Positions 19,365 through 25,649 of a stretch of DNA of 64,000 bases are shown piece after piece. The notes beneath the pieces were generated by a model. That model was not told the origin of the DNA. It saw only the letters and a list, made by a program, of their open reading frames with translations, and searched no databases. The first letter of the stretch is position 1. Each line of letters begins with the position of its first letter. Location of the stretch: positions 50,406 to 114,405 of the forward strand of contig NZ_FPBP01000012.1 of NCBI RefSeq assembly GCF_900116705.1. Direction: 5' to 3'. Source of the stretch: Halomonas korlensis (GTDB lineage: Bacteria > Pseudomonadota > Gammaproteobacteria > Pseudomonadales > Halomonadaceae). A program made the translations under genes and the position numbers.

Positions 19365-19617
19365 GGGGGGTACCTGGGAAACCTATGAAAAGATGCGTGA
19401 AAAAGACAAAAAGCTGCACAAGGCTCTCTGTAAATTGCTGAGAGAAATGCTCCGCTCTGATGACCCCTCGACTGGCATCGGCAAACCTGAATCGCTTAAA
19501 CATAGCTTGTCGGGCTTGTGGTCGAGGCGCATCTCACAGAAGGACAGGCTCATCTACCGGTTCGACGACAGGTCCATTTACATTTTTGCCATTGGAGGGC
19601 ATTACGACCAAGGCTAG
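19345..19617 (+). CDS. yoeB: YoeB-type mRNA endonuclease toxin
   Basis: A 90-aa RelE-fold ribosome-dependent mRNA interferase. Residues matching the catalytic set are present: the Glu in GKPESLKH, the Arg in LWSRRISQKDRL and the terminal His in GGHYD. The length is that of E. coli YoeB. It appears intact. The 112 bp after the stop, up to the BCCT gene end, has no gene I recognise. Confidence 0.92.
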   Translation: MRSLVFEGGTWETYEKMREKDKKLHKALCKLLREMLRSDDPSTGIGKPESLKHSLSGLWSRRISQKDRLIYRFDDRSIYIFAIGGHYDQG

Positions 19618-19729
19618 CAACGACAACAAGCCGATATCCGCCAAGCAAAGGTGCTGCGTGATGAGGCGGTGACATTGTTTCTCAACAATGAGTTTCTCGA
19701 CAACGACGCAGCCACAGCTCGTTTGATGC

Positions 19730-21340
19730 CTACAGTTGGTCAACGCTGGGTGGCTCACCCACACGGGCCTTGCTGACATGCTCACTCGCCAGACCGCGAA
19801 GCAGCGCAAAGACCATCGCGAACACCAGTATGAAGATCGGCAGACCGATGACCGTGATGACCTGTTGCAGCGCTACCAGCCCGGCATCGCCTGCCAGCAC
19901 GATGAGCATGGCGGCCACCGCGCCTTCCGACACGCCCCAGAATACCCGCTGACGCACGGGGCCGGGATCGGCATCGCCGGTACATAGCATATCAACGACC
20001 AGCGAGGCGGAGTCCGACGAGGTGGCGAAGAAGATCGCCACGATCACGACCGCCAGGCCCTGAATCAACGTCGTGGCGGGAAAACTCTCGAAGAAAGCGA
20101 ACATCGCCAACGGCACACTTTCTTCCACTGCTCTCGACAGTGCGCCGGCTTCCGCGCCGAGGGCTTCGCGAGCAGCCGCGCCGAGACCATCGATCTCCAT
20201 GGCGGACCACCCGAAGATCGCAAACCACACCAGGGTGAACAGCGACGGCGCGAACAGCACGCCCAGCACGAACTGACGGATCGTGCGCCCCTTGGAAATA
20301 CGCGCAACGAAGATGCCGATGAACGGCGACCATGTCACGGTCCACGCCCAGTAGAAGACCGTCCAGTTACCCTGCCACCCCCAGCTGCCATTCGCCGTGG
20401 TAAATTCAGCGAGGGCGTCGTTCCAGAACGCCATCGGGACGATATTGGCGATGTAGATGCCTAACGTTTCGATGATGCCCCGGAGAAGAAACACCGTCGA
20501 CCCGGTGAAGAGCACGAAGAACAGCAGGCCGGTGGCCATGCCGATGTTGACGTTGGACAACAGCTTCACCCCCTTGTCCAGCCCCACCACGATCGACGTC
20601 ACGGCAATGGCCGTGAGCGTAATGATGATGATCACTTTAGTGGTGACGGAATCGGAGACGCCGGTCAACTCCGTCAAACCGGCATTGATCTGCGAGGTTC
20701 CCAGTCCGATCGACACCGCGACGCCGAACAGCGTGCCGAGAACGGCGAATATGTCGATGGTCTTGCCGATCGGGCCGTAGATCCGATCATGCAGAAGCGG
20801 ATAGAACACCGAGCTGACGCGCACCGGCAGGTTATAGCGGTAGATGAAGTAGGCGAAGGCCAGGCCGGGCAGCGTGAAGATGGTCCAGGTATGCAGCCCC
20901 AGATGATAGATCGAAAACCCCATCGCATCGCGGGCGGCCTCGACCGTATAGGGCTCGACATCGTCATAGGGCGGGTTGGAAAAGTGAAAGATGGGTTCGG
21001 CCACGCCCCAGAACATCAGCACCGTGCCGATCCCGCCGGCGAATAACATGGTGAACCAGGAAAGATTGCCGTATTCCGGCTTGGCATCCGATCCACCCAG
21101 ACGGATATTGCCGTGACGGCTTATCGCCACCCACAGCAGGAACAGCAGCCACATATTGACGCCAAAGATGAACATCCAGCCCAGGTTGGTGACAATCCAC
21201 GCCCGACCGCCAGCAAAGGCGTCACCGATCGCCTCCGGCGCCACGATCAACGCCAACAGAAACGCGATCATCAATCCCGCCGACACGAAGAAGATGGTCG
21301 GGTCAGTACGCAGCCCAAGGCGTTTGGCTAACTGTTCCAT
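19730..21340 (-). CDS. BCCT-family osmolyte transporter
   Basis: A 536-aa carrier for betaine, choline, carnitine or ectoine-like zwitterions, with 12 predicted inner-membrane helices. The family signature around TM8 is present (FYWAWTVTWSPFIGIFVARI), as is the substrate-site segment FAGGIGTVLMFWGVAEP. The start at 21340 (MEQLAKRLG) is favoured by GAGAGG upstream; an ATG five codons earlier is possible. The long C-terminal osmosensory extension of BetP is absent. It sits amid toxin-antitoxin genes and near mscL, consistent with salt adaptation. The coupling ion and substrate are not decided. Confidence 0.9.
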   Translation of the reverse strand: MEQLAKRLGLRTDPTIFFVSAGLMIAFLLALIVAPEAIGDAFAGGRAWIVTNLGWMFIFGVNMWLLFLLWVAISRHGNIRLGGSDAKPEYGNLSWFTMLFAGGIGTVLMFWGVAEPIFHFSNPPYDDVEPYTVEAARDAMGFSIYHLGLHTWTIFTLPGLAFAYFIYRYNLPVRVSSVFYPLLHDRIYGPIGKTIDIFAVLGTLFGVAVSIGLGTSQINAGLTELTGVSDSVTTKVIIIITLTAIAVTSIVVGLDKGVKLLSNVNIGMATGLLFFVLFTGSTVFLLRGIIETLGIYIANIVPMAFWNDALAEFTTANGSWGWQGNWTVFYWAWTVTWSPFIGIFVARISKGRTIRQFVLGVLFAPSLFTLVWFAIFGWSAMEIDGLGAAAREALGAEAGALSRAVEESVPLAMFAFFESFPATTLIQGLAVVIVAIFFATSSDSASLVVDMLCTGDADPGPVRQRVFWGVSEGAVAAMLIVLAGDAGLVALQQVITVIGLPIFILVFAMVFALLRGLASEHVSKARVGEPPSVDQL

Positions 21341-21533
21341 CTGAAAACCTCTCATGCTTGTTAGGCTCGCGACCTTCTGGCAGCCAGCGGATATCGGACC
21401 TCAGCTATCGTCGATCCAGCATCAACCACTCACATCGCGAACTCAGCATGGTTCTTTTTTCTGAAAACGTACAACTATCGAAAGCCAGGGTCTGTTCTCT
21501 CCGATTGCGGGGCGCCCCAGAAACACAGAAACC

Positions 21534-21716
21534 ATGGGACTGCCAGTATCCGATGCAATCCGCCTGCTGATGATGAGGATTGCCGACGAGAAGCGCCTGC
21601 CGTTCGCTGTCCAAGCGCCGAACGCCACCACCGCCAAGGCACTTGCCGAGCTGGACGCCGGCAAGGGTAAAAGGTTCGGCAGCGCCGATGAGCTGTATAA
21701 GGACCTGGATATTTAA
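21534..21716 (+). CDS. N-terminally truncated DinJ/RelB-type antitoxin
   Basis: A 60-aa frame matching the middle and C-terminus of DinJ/RelB antitoxins: GLPVSDAIRLLMMRI, KRLPFAVQAPNATT and ADELYKDLDI. The family normally has about 25 more N-terminal residues forming the DNA-binding beta strand. Upstream in-frame codons (back to a stop at 21462) do not resemble them, nor do the other frames. The toxin-binding part survives, so it may still neutralise YafQ, but autoregulation should be impaired. Its stop overlaps the toxin start (TAATG). Confidence 0.75.
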   Translation: MGLPVSDAIRLLMMRIADEKRLPFAVQAPNATTAKALAELDAGKGKRFGSADELYKDLDI

Positions 21717-21988
21717 TGCTGACGCCGGTCCGGTCCAGCCAATTCAAGAGAGACATAAAGCGGGTCCAGAAGCGTGGCAAGGATATGACCAGGCTGCGGA
21801 CCTTGCTCGGTCTACTGCTTGAAGAGGTCCCCCTACCCGAGCACTACCAAGACTATCCGTTGCGGGGTAACTGGAAAGGCTACCGGGATGCGCACATCGA
21901 GCCAGACTGGTTACTCCTGTATTGTGTAGTGGACGACGAACTTCATCTGGCGCGAACTGGCAGCCATGCTGACCTCTTTCAAGAGTAG
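21716..21988 (+). CDS. yafQ: YafQ-type mRNA endonuclease toxin
   Basis: A 90-aa RelE-superfamily toxin. It has the YafQ pattern SQFKRDIKRV, PLPEHYQDYPL, IEPDWLLLY and the C-terminal LARTGSHADLF containing the catalytic His. It appears full length and intact. It starts by a one-base overlap with the truncated antitoxin stop. A second, broken copy of the junction region lies at 22516-22640. Confidence 0.92.
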   Translation: MLTPVRSSQFKRDIKRVQKRGKDMTRLRTLLGLLLEEVPLPEHYQDYPLRGNWKGYRDAHIEPDWLLLYCVVDDELHLARTGSHADLFQE

Positions 21989-22022
21989 ACGAGCAACCTT
22001 GATAGAGCAGTGAACCCAAATT

Positions 22023-22445
22023 TCAACGCTCCTTGCGCAACGCGTCGCGTATCTCGCGCAGCAGCAGGATATCCTCCGGGGGCGCGGCGGGCGGCGTAGG
22101 CGCATCAACCTGCTGGCGGCGCAGGCGATTGATCACCTTGACCAGCAGGAACACCGCGAAGGCGACGATCAAAAAGCTGATCACGTTATTGGCGAACAGG
22201 CCGTAGTTGATGGTCACCGCGCCGTCTGCGGCGGCATCAGCCACGGTGGCATAAGGGCCGTCGCCCTTGAGCACAAGGAACAGGTCCGAGAAATCCACCC
22301 CGCCGAGCAGCAGGCCGATGGGCGGCATCAGGATGTCGTTGACCAGGCTCGAGACGATGGTGCCGAAAGCCCCGCCGATGATGATGCCCACCGCCATGTC
22401 GACCACGTTGCCGCGCACGGCAAATTCCTTGAATTCCTTGAACAC
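22023..22445 (-). CDS. mscL: Large-conductance mechanosensitive channel
   Basis: A 140-aa inner-membrane channel that opens under hypo-osmotic shock to release solutes. The N-terminal [19 protein letters not shown] and the pore helix with [19 protein letters not shown] are diagnostic. The second helix ([20 protein letters not shown]) and C-terminal bundle with [14 protein letters not shown] follow. It is monocistronic and opposite to the flanking toxin-antitoxin genes. Confidence 0.97.
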   Translation of the reverse strand: MFKEFKEFAVRGNVVDMAVGIIIGGAFGTIVSSLVNDILMPPIGLLLGGVDFSDLFLVLKGDGPYATVADAAADGAVTINYGLFANNVISFLIVAFAVFLLVKVINRLRRQQVDAPTPPAAPPEDILLLREIRDALRKER

Positions 22446-22515
22446 GCCTTAGCCTCCTGCTGCCCGCCGCACCCTGCGGCAGTGTCCTGCGATCATACAC
22501 ACATGGCGTTCAGTT

Positions 22516-22640
22516 GAACTGTATCAGCACCTGGGGATTGAATGCTGACGCCGGTCCGGTCCCGCCAATTCAAGCGCGACGTGAAGCGGGTCCACGCGAG
22601 GATGCGGGTCTTTTACCGAGGGCTGGCCTGCGATTGCTGA
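22516..22640 (+). pseudogene. Stump of a second dinJ-yafQ pair
   Basis: From 22516 the sequence ELYQHLGI repeats the C-terminus of the antitoxin at 21534-21716 (ELYKDLDI). The ATG at 22542 then opens MLTPVRSRQFKRDVKRVH, matching the first 18 residues of YafQ at 21716. About 75 bp are clearly homologous. After that the similarity stops and the frame ends at 22640. The remainder to 22743 shows nothing recognisable. This is a decayed paralogous module. Confidence 0.8.
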
Positions 22641-22743
22641 CGACAAAGGTGGTCCGGCAACCACCACTGAGGGAATATTTGCCTGCGCATTGTCATGCGC
22701 ATAAGCTGGCTCAGTGTGCTCCACTGCCCCTTGGGAGGCTCCG

Positions 22744-22989
22744 ATGGCCGAACTCTACAATCCAGCCGCACCCAAAAAAGCCGCCAACCTGTCAGTTAAC
22801 AGCGACTTGCTGCGCAAAACACGGGAACTCAACATTAACCTGTCAGCCACCCTGGAAAGGGCTCTGCGAGATGAGCTTGCGAAACGCGAAGCCGCTCGAT
22901 GGGTCGAGGATAATCGCGCTGCGATCAACGGTTACAATGATTTCGTCGAACAACATGGATGCTTCGGCGACGAATTCAGAGCGTTTTGA
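22744..22989 (+). CDS. ccdA: CcdA-type antitoxin
   Basis: An 81-aa antitoxin with an N-terminal ribbon-helix-helix (KKAANLSVNSDLLRKTREL, NINLSATLERALRDEL) and a C-terminal toxin-binding tail (RWVEDNRAAINGYNDFVEQ). The start at 22744 is preceded by GGGAGG. Its stop overlaps the toxin start by one base (TGATG), typical of ccd operons. It should autorepress the operon together with CcdB. Confidence 0.92.
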   Translation: MAELYNPAAPKKAANLSVNSDLLRKTRELNINLSATLERALRDELAKREAARWVEDNRAAINGYNDFVEQHGCFGDEFRAF

Positions 22990-23306
22990 TGGCACAGTTC
23001 GATGTATACCCCAACCCGAGCAAAACCAGCAACGCTCACTACCCCTATCTTGTCGACATTCAGAGTCGCCTGCTGACCGACCTGGCAACGCGTATCGTCA
23101 TCCCATTGGGCAAACGTTCCGCCTTTGGCGGCGACGCGATGCAAGGCCTCACGCCCGAAATCACCTTTGCTGATCAGGAACTGTTGCTGGTAACGCCGCA
23201 AATTTCCTCAGTCCCCGAGAAGCAGCTCAAGCGCCCCATTGGCTCCCTCGCGCATATTCGAGACCAAATTATTGGCGCTCTGGACCTTGCTATCACCGGC
23301 ATTTAA
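22989..23306 (+). CDS. ccdB: CcdB-type gyrase toxin
   Basis: A 105-aa toxin that poisons DNA gyrase by binding GyrA. Family features are MAQFDVYPNPSKTSNAHYPY, LVDIQSRLL, RIVIPLGKRSAFGG and a C-terminus in helix plus Gly-Ile (ALDLAITGI), which contacts gyrase. It appears intact. Its target GyrA is encoded at 40290-43022 in the same window. A second 3' end of a ccdB-like gene is found at 24548-24583. Confidence 0.92.
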   Translation: MAQFDVYPNPSKTSNAHYPYLVDIQSRLLTDLATRIVIPLGKRSAFGGDAMQGLTPEITFADQELLLVTPQISSVPEKQLKRPIGSLAHIRDQIIGALDLAITGI

Positions 23307-23317
23307 CCGCTTGGGTA

Positions 23318-23347
23318 ATGGGGGTCGGGGGTCTATCCCCGATTAGC
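23318..23347. repeat. GGGGGTC...TCCCC hairpin, copy 1
   Basis: ATGGGGGTC followed by GGGGGTCTATCCCC and GATTAGCC. It sits between the convergent ends of ccdB and higA and can form a G/C-rich hairpin, so may serve as a bidirectional terminator. A near copy lies at 24748-24767 next to the pilA stop. Confidence 0.55.
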
Positions 23348-23768
23348 CGCCTGTCCCGAAGAAAAGCGCAGGGCTAACGCCAAAACGCCTCGACAAGGCC
23401 TCGATATGACGACGCGTCAATTCGCGTCCGCGACGGTTGAGAATCTTGGACACAAGCGACTTGCTGCCGATCTCGGGCAAATCGGCGATACCAAGCCCGC
23501 GCTGCTCCATCAGAAACTTGAGCATATCTACGGAATCCAGCGCAGCGACACCCGCATTGAACTCGACGAAATCGGGGTCGGTGTTCTCCCACTCCTCGAT
23601 GACATCACTCAACCGCTCGATAAGCGCCACGTTGCTGTCAACATCCTCGATGAGTTCGTCCACGAGCGCGAGCGCGTCCTGATACTCTTGCTCCGTGCGG
23701 ATATGCGTCAGAAACGGCACAGTGCGGAACACACTCTTGACATCTTCAATACTGGCCAGGGCATTCAT
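23343..23768 (-). CDS. higA: HigA-type antitoxin (HTH domain)
   Basis: A 141-aa antitoxin of the YgjM/HigA group with a helical N-terminal toxin-binding region (about residues 1-80, rich in EDV/ALIERLSDVIEE) and a C-terminal XRE-like helix-turn-helix (LMEQRGLGIADLPEIGSKS, SKILNRRGRELTRRHIEAL). The start at 23768 overlaps the stop of the preceding toxin fragment (ATGA), as expected for the toxin-first higBA order. It looks intact although the toxin is truncated. Confidence 0.87.
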   Translation of the reverse strand: MNALASIEDVKSVFRTVPFLTHIRTEQEYQDALALVDELIEDVDSNVALIERLSDVIEEWENTDPDFVEFNAGVAALDSVDMLKFLMEQRGLGIADLPEIGSKSLVSKILNRRGRELTRRHIEALSRRFGVSPALFFGTGG

Positions 23769-23920
23769 TGGCTAGTCCCTCTGGCATATTCTCGGCACAG
23801 CTTGTCATACTCGGCGTGCGTCACGATATGCTTGATATATAGCGCCTGATGTTCAAATGAAATAAAGGCAATCAGATGCAGATTATTGCCTGCAATGCCA
23901 ATCACCCACCCAAAGCTCAC
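23765..23920 (-). pseudogene. Truncated HigB-type toxin (C-terminal half)
   Basis: Reading from a GTG at 23920, the frame gives the second half of a HigB/YgjN RelE-fold toxin: WVIGIAGNNLHLIAFIS, ALYIKHIVTHAEYDKLC, ending ARGTSQ. In-frame sequence upstream meets a stop near 23955. A short KAW-containing stretch in another frame may be what is left of the N-terminal half. Full-length members are about 100 aa; only about 50 remain. The toxin is probably inactive. Confidence 0.7.
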
Positions 23921-23982
23921 CTCGACGGTCAAAGGGTCGACGCAAATTCAAGGTGGGCAGGCCATGCCTTCAGTAACGCGGT

Positions 23983-24263
23983 CTATGCCGCAACAAGCTT
24001 CTTCACTTTGAGATCCTGGCGGTGCTGTTCGGCATGCCAGAGTTCGTACTGGGATTGTTGAGTCAGCCAGCCCTCCGCCGACGTATCGAACGCGATAGAG
24101 AGCCTAATCGCCATTTCAGGGCTAATGCCGGCTTTTCCGTTCAGCACCGCGCTCAGCGTTTTGCGACTGACGCCGAGCGCCTCTGCTGCCGCCGTTACCG
24201 ACAATCCTAGGGGTTCCAAGCATAGCTCCCTGATAACGTCGCCCGGATGAGGGGGTTGTGCAT
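23983..24263 (-). pseudogene. HigA/GraA-type antitoxin with frameshifted start
   Basis: The frame ending at 23983 encodes a small XRE antitoxin: [56 protein letters not shown]. Homology extends upstream in frame ([18 protein letters not shown]) but no in-frame ATG exists before the toxin stop at 24280. An ATG at 24263 opens MHNP in another frame, and one extra C in the C5 run (24251-24255 on the plus strand, GGGGG) would restore [14 protein letters not shown], the usual family start. A TTG at 24219 could still give a shortened protein of 78 aa. A sequencing error in the homopolymer is the alternative. Confidence 0.75.
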
Positions 24264-24279
24264 CAACATCGATAGTACC

Positions 24280-24399
24280 TCAGTGGAAATCCTCGTCGTT
24301 CACTACCTCGGCATCGCCATCTTCAAACCGGAACGTCACGCGCCAGTGTCCGCTTATCGTGACCGAACAAGTTCCGGCACGAGCGCCTGAGAGCGGGAC
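24280..24399 (-). pseudogene. C-terminal remnant of a HigB/GraT-type toxin
   Basis: A 39-codon frame after an in-frame TAA reads PLSGARAGTCSVTISGHWRV then TFRFEDGDAEVV and ends NDEDFH. This matches the C-terminus of RelE-fold HigB/GraT toxins (PLKG...WSI..GNWR, GDA, YEDYH). It lies directly before the antitoxin remnant, in the normal toxin-first order. The N-terminal half is gone, so the module is dead or antitoxin-only. Confidence 0.75.
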
Positions 24400-24696
24400 T
24401 TATCAGACGTGAAGAATTCAGCCAAACCCTTGTGGTTGCGCTTCGTATTATCCCTCGATGTGTAACCTGAGGCGTAACGGGTGTCAATACGCAGAACAGC
24501 GGCTTGATTTCGCGGTCACGGAGAGCGCGCCTGTTAGCGACCCGAAGGTTGGCGCTCTGGCTCTTGCTATCAATGGCATGTAACCGGTTTATGGCGGTAG
24601 CAAGTGCACCGGACGCCCACCAGACGCAGAACACTTGCCAGGAATAACTCCCTCAATCATCACTGCCGCTCCGACGAGTGCCGATCATACAAACAC
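24400..24696. other. Gene-poor stretch beside the toxin-antitoxin region
   Basis: No intact gene is visible. The only recognisable element is the short ccdB-like 3' end at 24548-24583. The rest looks like decayed sequence, with stops in all frames at short intervals except one uninformative minus-strand frame. Confidence 0.6.
24548..24583 (+). pseudogene. 3' end of a decayed ccdB copy
   Basis: GTTGGCGCTCTGGCTCTTGC and the following bases translate to VGALALAINGM-stop, matching the end of CcdB at 22989-23306 (IGALDLAITGI-stop), and the nucleotide match continues into TAACCG. Upstream sequence no longer aligns. The stretch is short, so chance similarity cannot be fully excluded. Confidence 0.55.
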
Positions 24697-24725
24697 CAGC
24701 GGCCGGCATCTCTGCCGGCCTCTGG
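24697..24725 (-). terminator. Probable pilA terminator
   Basis: GGCCGGCA-TCTC-TGCCGGCC forms a perfect 8-bp stem with a 4-base loop, extended by an outer CCAG/CTGG pair. On the minus strand it is followed by TGTTTGT. It lies 46 bp beyond the pilA stop. Confidence 0.55.
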
Positions 24726-24747
24726 TTGGTTCAGGTTAGGTGGGAAA

Positions 24748-24767
24748 TGGGGGTCTGTCCCCTATTA
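24748..24767. repeat. GGGGGTC...TCCCC hairpin, copy 2
   Basis: ATGGGGGTCTGTCCCCTATT followed by AGCC. It nearly repeats the element at 23318-23347 and sits immediately beyond the pilA stop. The motif resembles short dispersed hairpins seen in many genomes. Confidence 0.55.
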
Positions 24768-24771
24768 GCCC

Positions 24772-25203
24772 TTAACTACAATAGCCAGCGGCTTCACAAG
24801 TACCAGATTGCGGGAAACGTGTTGCTCCCCCGTCCACGGTAGGAGTAACCACCCATGTATACCCTCCTGCAGCAGTGGTACCAGTAACTGTGATTACTCC
24901 GTCGGTCACAGACATAGAATCAACGTTAGCTGGTAAAGTAGTGGGGATCGCAGGAATACCTTCACTGCCGGCACTACAGCCTGTTGCCGTACCGGTTGTT
25001 TGAATACACTGCGCTACGGAAGTTTTATAACCTGCACCTACCGAAACCACTTCAGAAAAGCGGGCTTTTTCCGCATAACTGTTATAAGCGGGAATCGAAA
25101 TCGCCGCCAAGATACCAATAATCGCCACGACGATCAGCAGTTCGATCAGCGTAAAACCGCCCTGCCCGGCCTTGATGTTTTTCATGCTATTCATTTTTTT
25201 CAT
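24772..25203 (-). CDS. pilA: Type IV major pilin
   Basis: A 143-aa class IVa prepilin. The start at 25203 is set by AAAGGGT upstream. A short charged leader ends in Gly-Gly, and cleavage before [20 protein letters not shown] is expected, with the conserved Glu5. The globular domain has one cysteine pair mid-protein ([12 protein letters not shown]) and another at the C-terminus (CEAAGYC), the D-loop. It is processed by PilD (28780-29625) and polymerised by PilB/PilC encoded divergently. Its coding sequence is less GC-rich than pilBCD, as often seen for variable pilins. Confidence 0.95.
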   Translation of the reverse strand: MKKMNSMKNIKAGQGGFTLIELLIVVAIIGILAAISIPAYNSYAEKARFSEVVSVGAGYKTSVAQCIQTTGTATGCSAGSEGIPAIPTTLPANVDSMSVTDGVITVTGTTAAGGYTWVVTPTVDGGATRFPQSGTCEAAGYCS

Positions 25204-25649
25204 GTTGTACCCTTTCTGATGGTTCATGCCCTTGCCCCTTGCGCTTTGCCTGCATTGACCCGCTTGGCGTTGTCATGTCGGCCCGTGCGGGTTGCTTCGT
25301 GGTGGTGTGGCGTGCCCCGTTGGCTGATGCCCTTGGCCATGCCCCACCGTTGCTCGTTTTTCTCGCCTTACTGGTCTTTCTCGTTTGCCACGTTTGCTGC
25401 TGTTAATTAGTTTCGTCTGATTTAGCTGCCTGGCGCCTTCGCGGGTCCGGCTCGCGGCGGTTGCGTGGCGTCATGGTCATTCTAGAAGAACCATGCCACT
25501 TGATACCAGTATACTAATACTATAATTGACCAAAAGGTTGAATAGCCGCTGCGCGAAGGTGTGCGAGCCTGGTACGAAAAGGCTAGAATTGGCGGCCGGT
25601 GCCGCCGTCCGGCCGGTCGCCACCGTCCACTTCCCCCTTGCGAGGCGCC
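25204..25649. other. Divergent intergenic region pilA / pilB
   Basis: About 445 bp between divergent start codons, presumably holding both promoters. An AT-rich block at about 25498-25545 (ACCAGTATACTAATACTATA) is the best promoter candidate. A TGGCATGG on the minus strand resembles half of a sigma-54 element but lacks a proper -12 part. No small gene is convincing. Confidence 0.45.

Noticed and set aside
19049..24600. Toxin-antitoxin run as an integron cassette array
   Set aside because: No integrase, no attC-like hairpins or GTTRRRY cores were seen, genes run in both directions, and mscL and a BCCT carrier are interleaved.
24323..24634. A 103-codon minus-strand frame as a real gene
   Set aside because: It overlaps the toxin remnant in another frame, has no Shine-Dalgarno site and resembles nothing known.
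25480..25500. Possible sigma-54 promoter for pilA (TGGCATGG on the minus strand)
   Set aside because: The -12 GC element is missing at the right spacing and the site is almost 300 bp from the pilA start.
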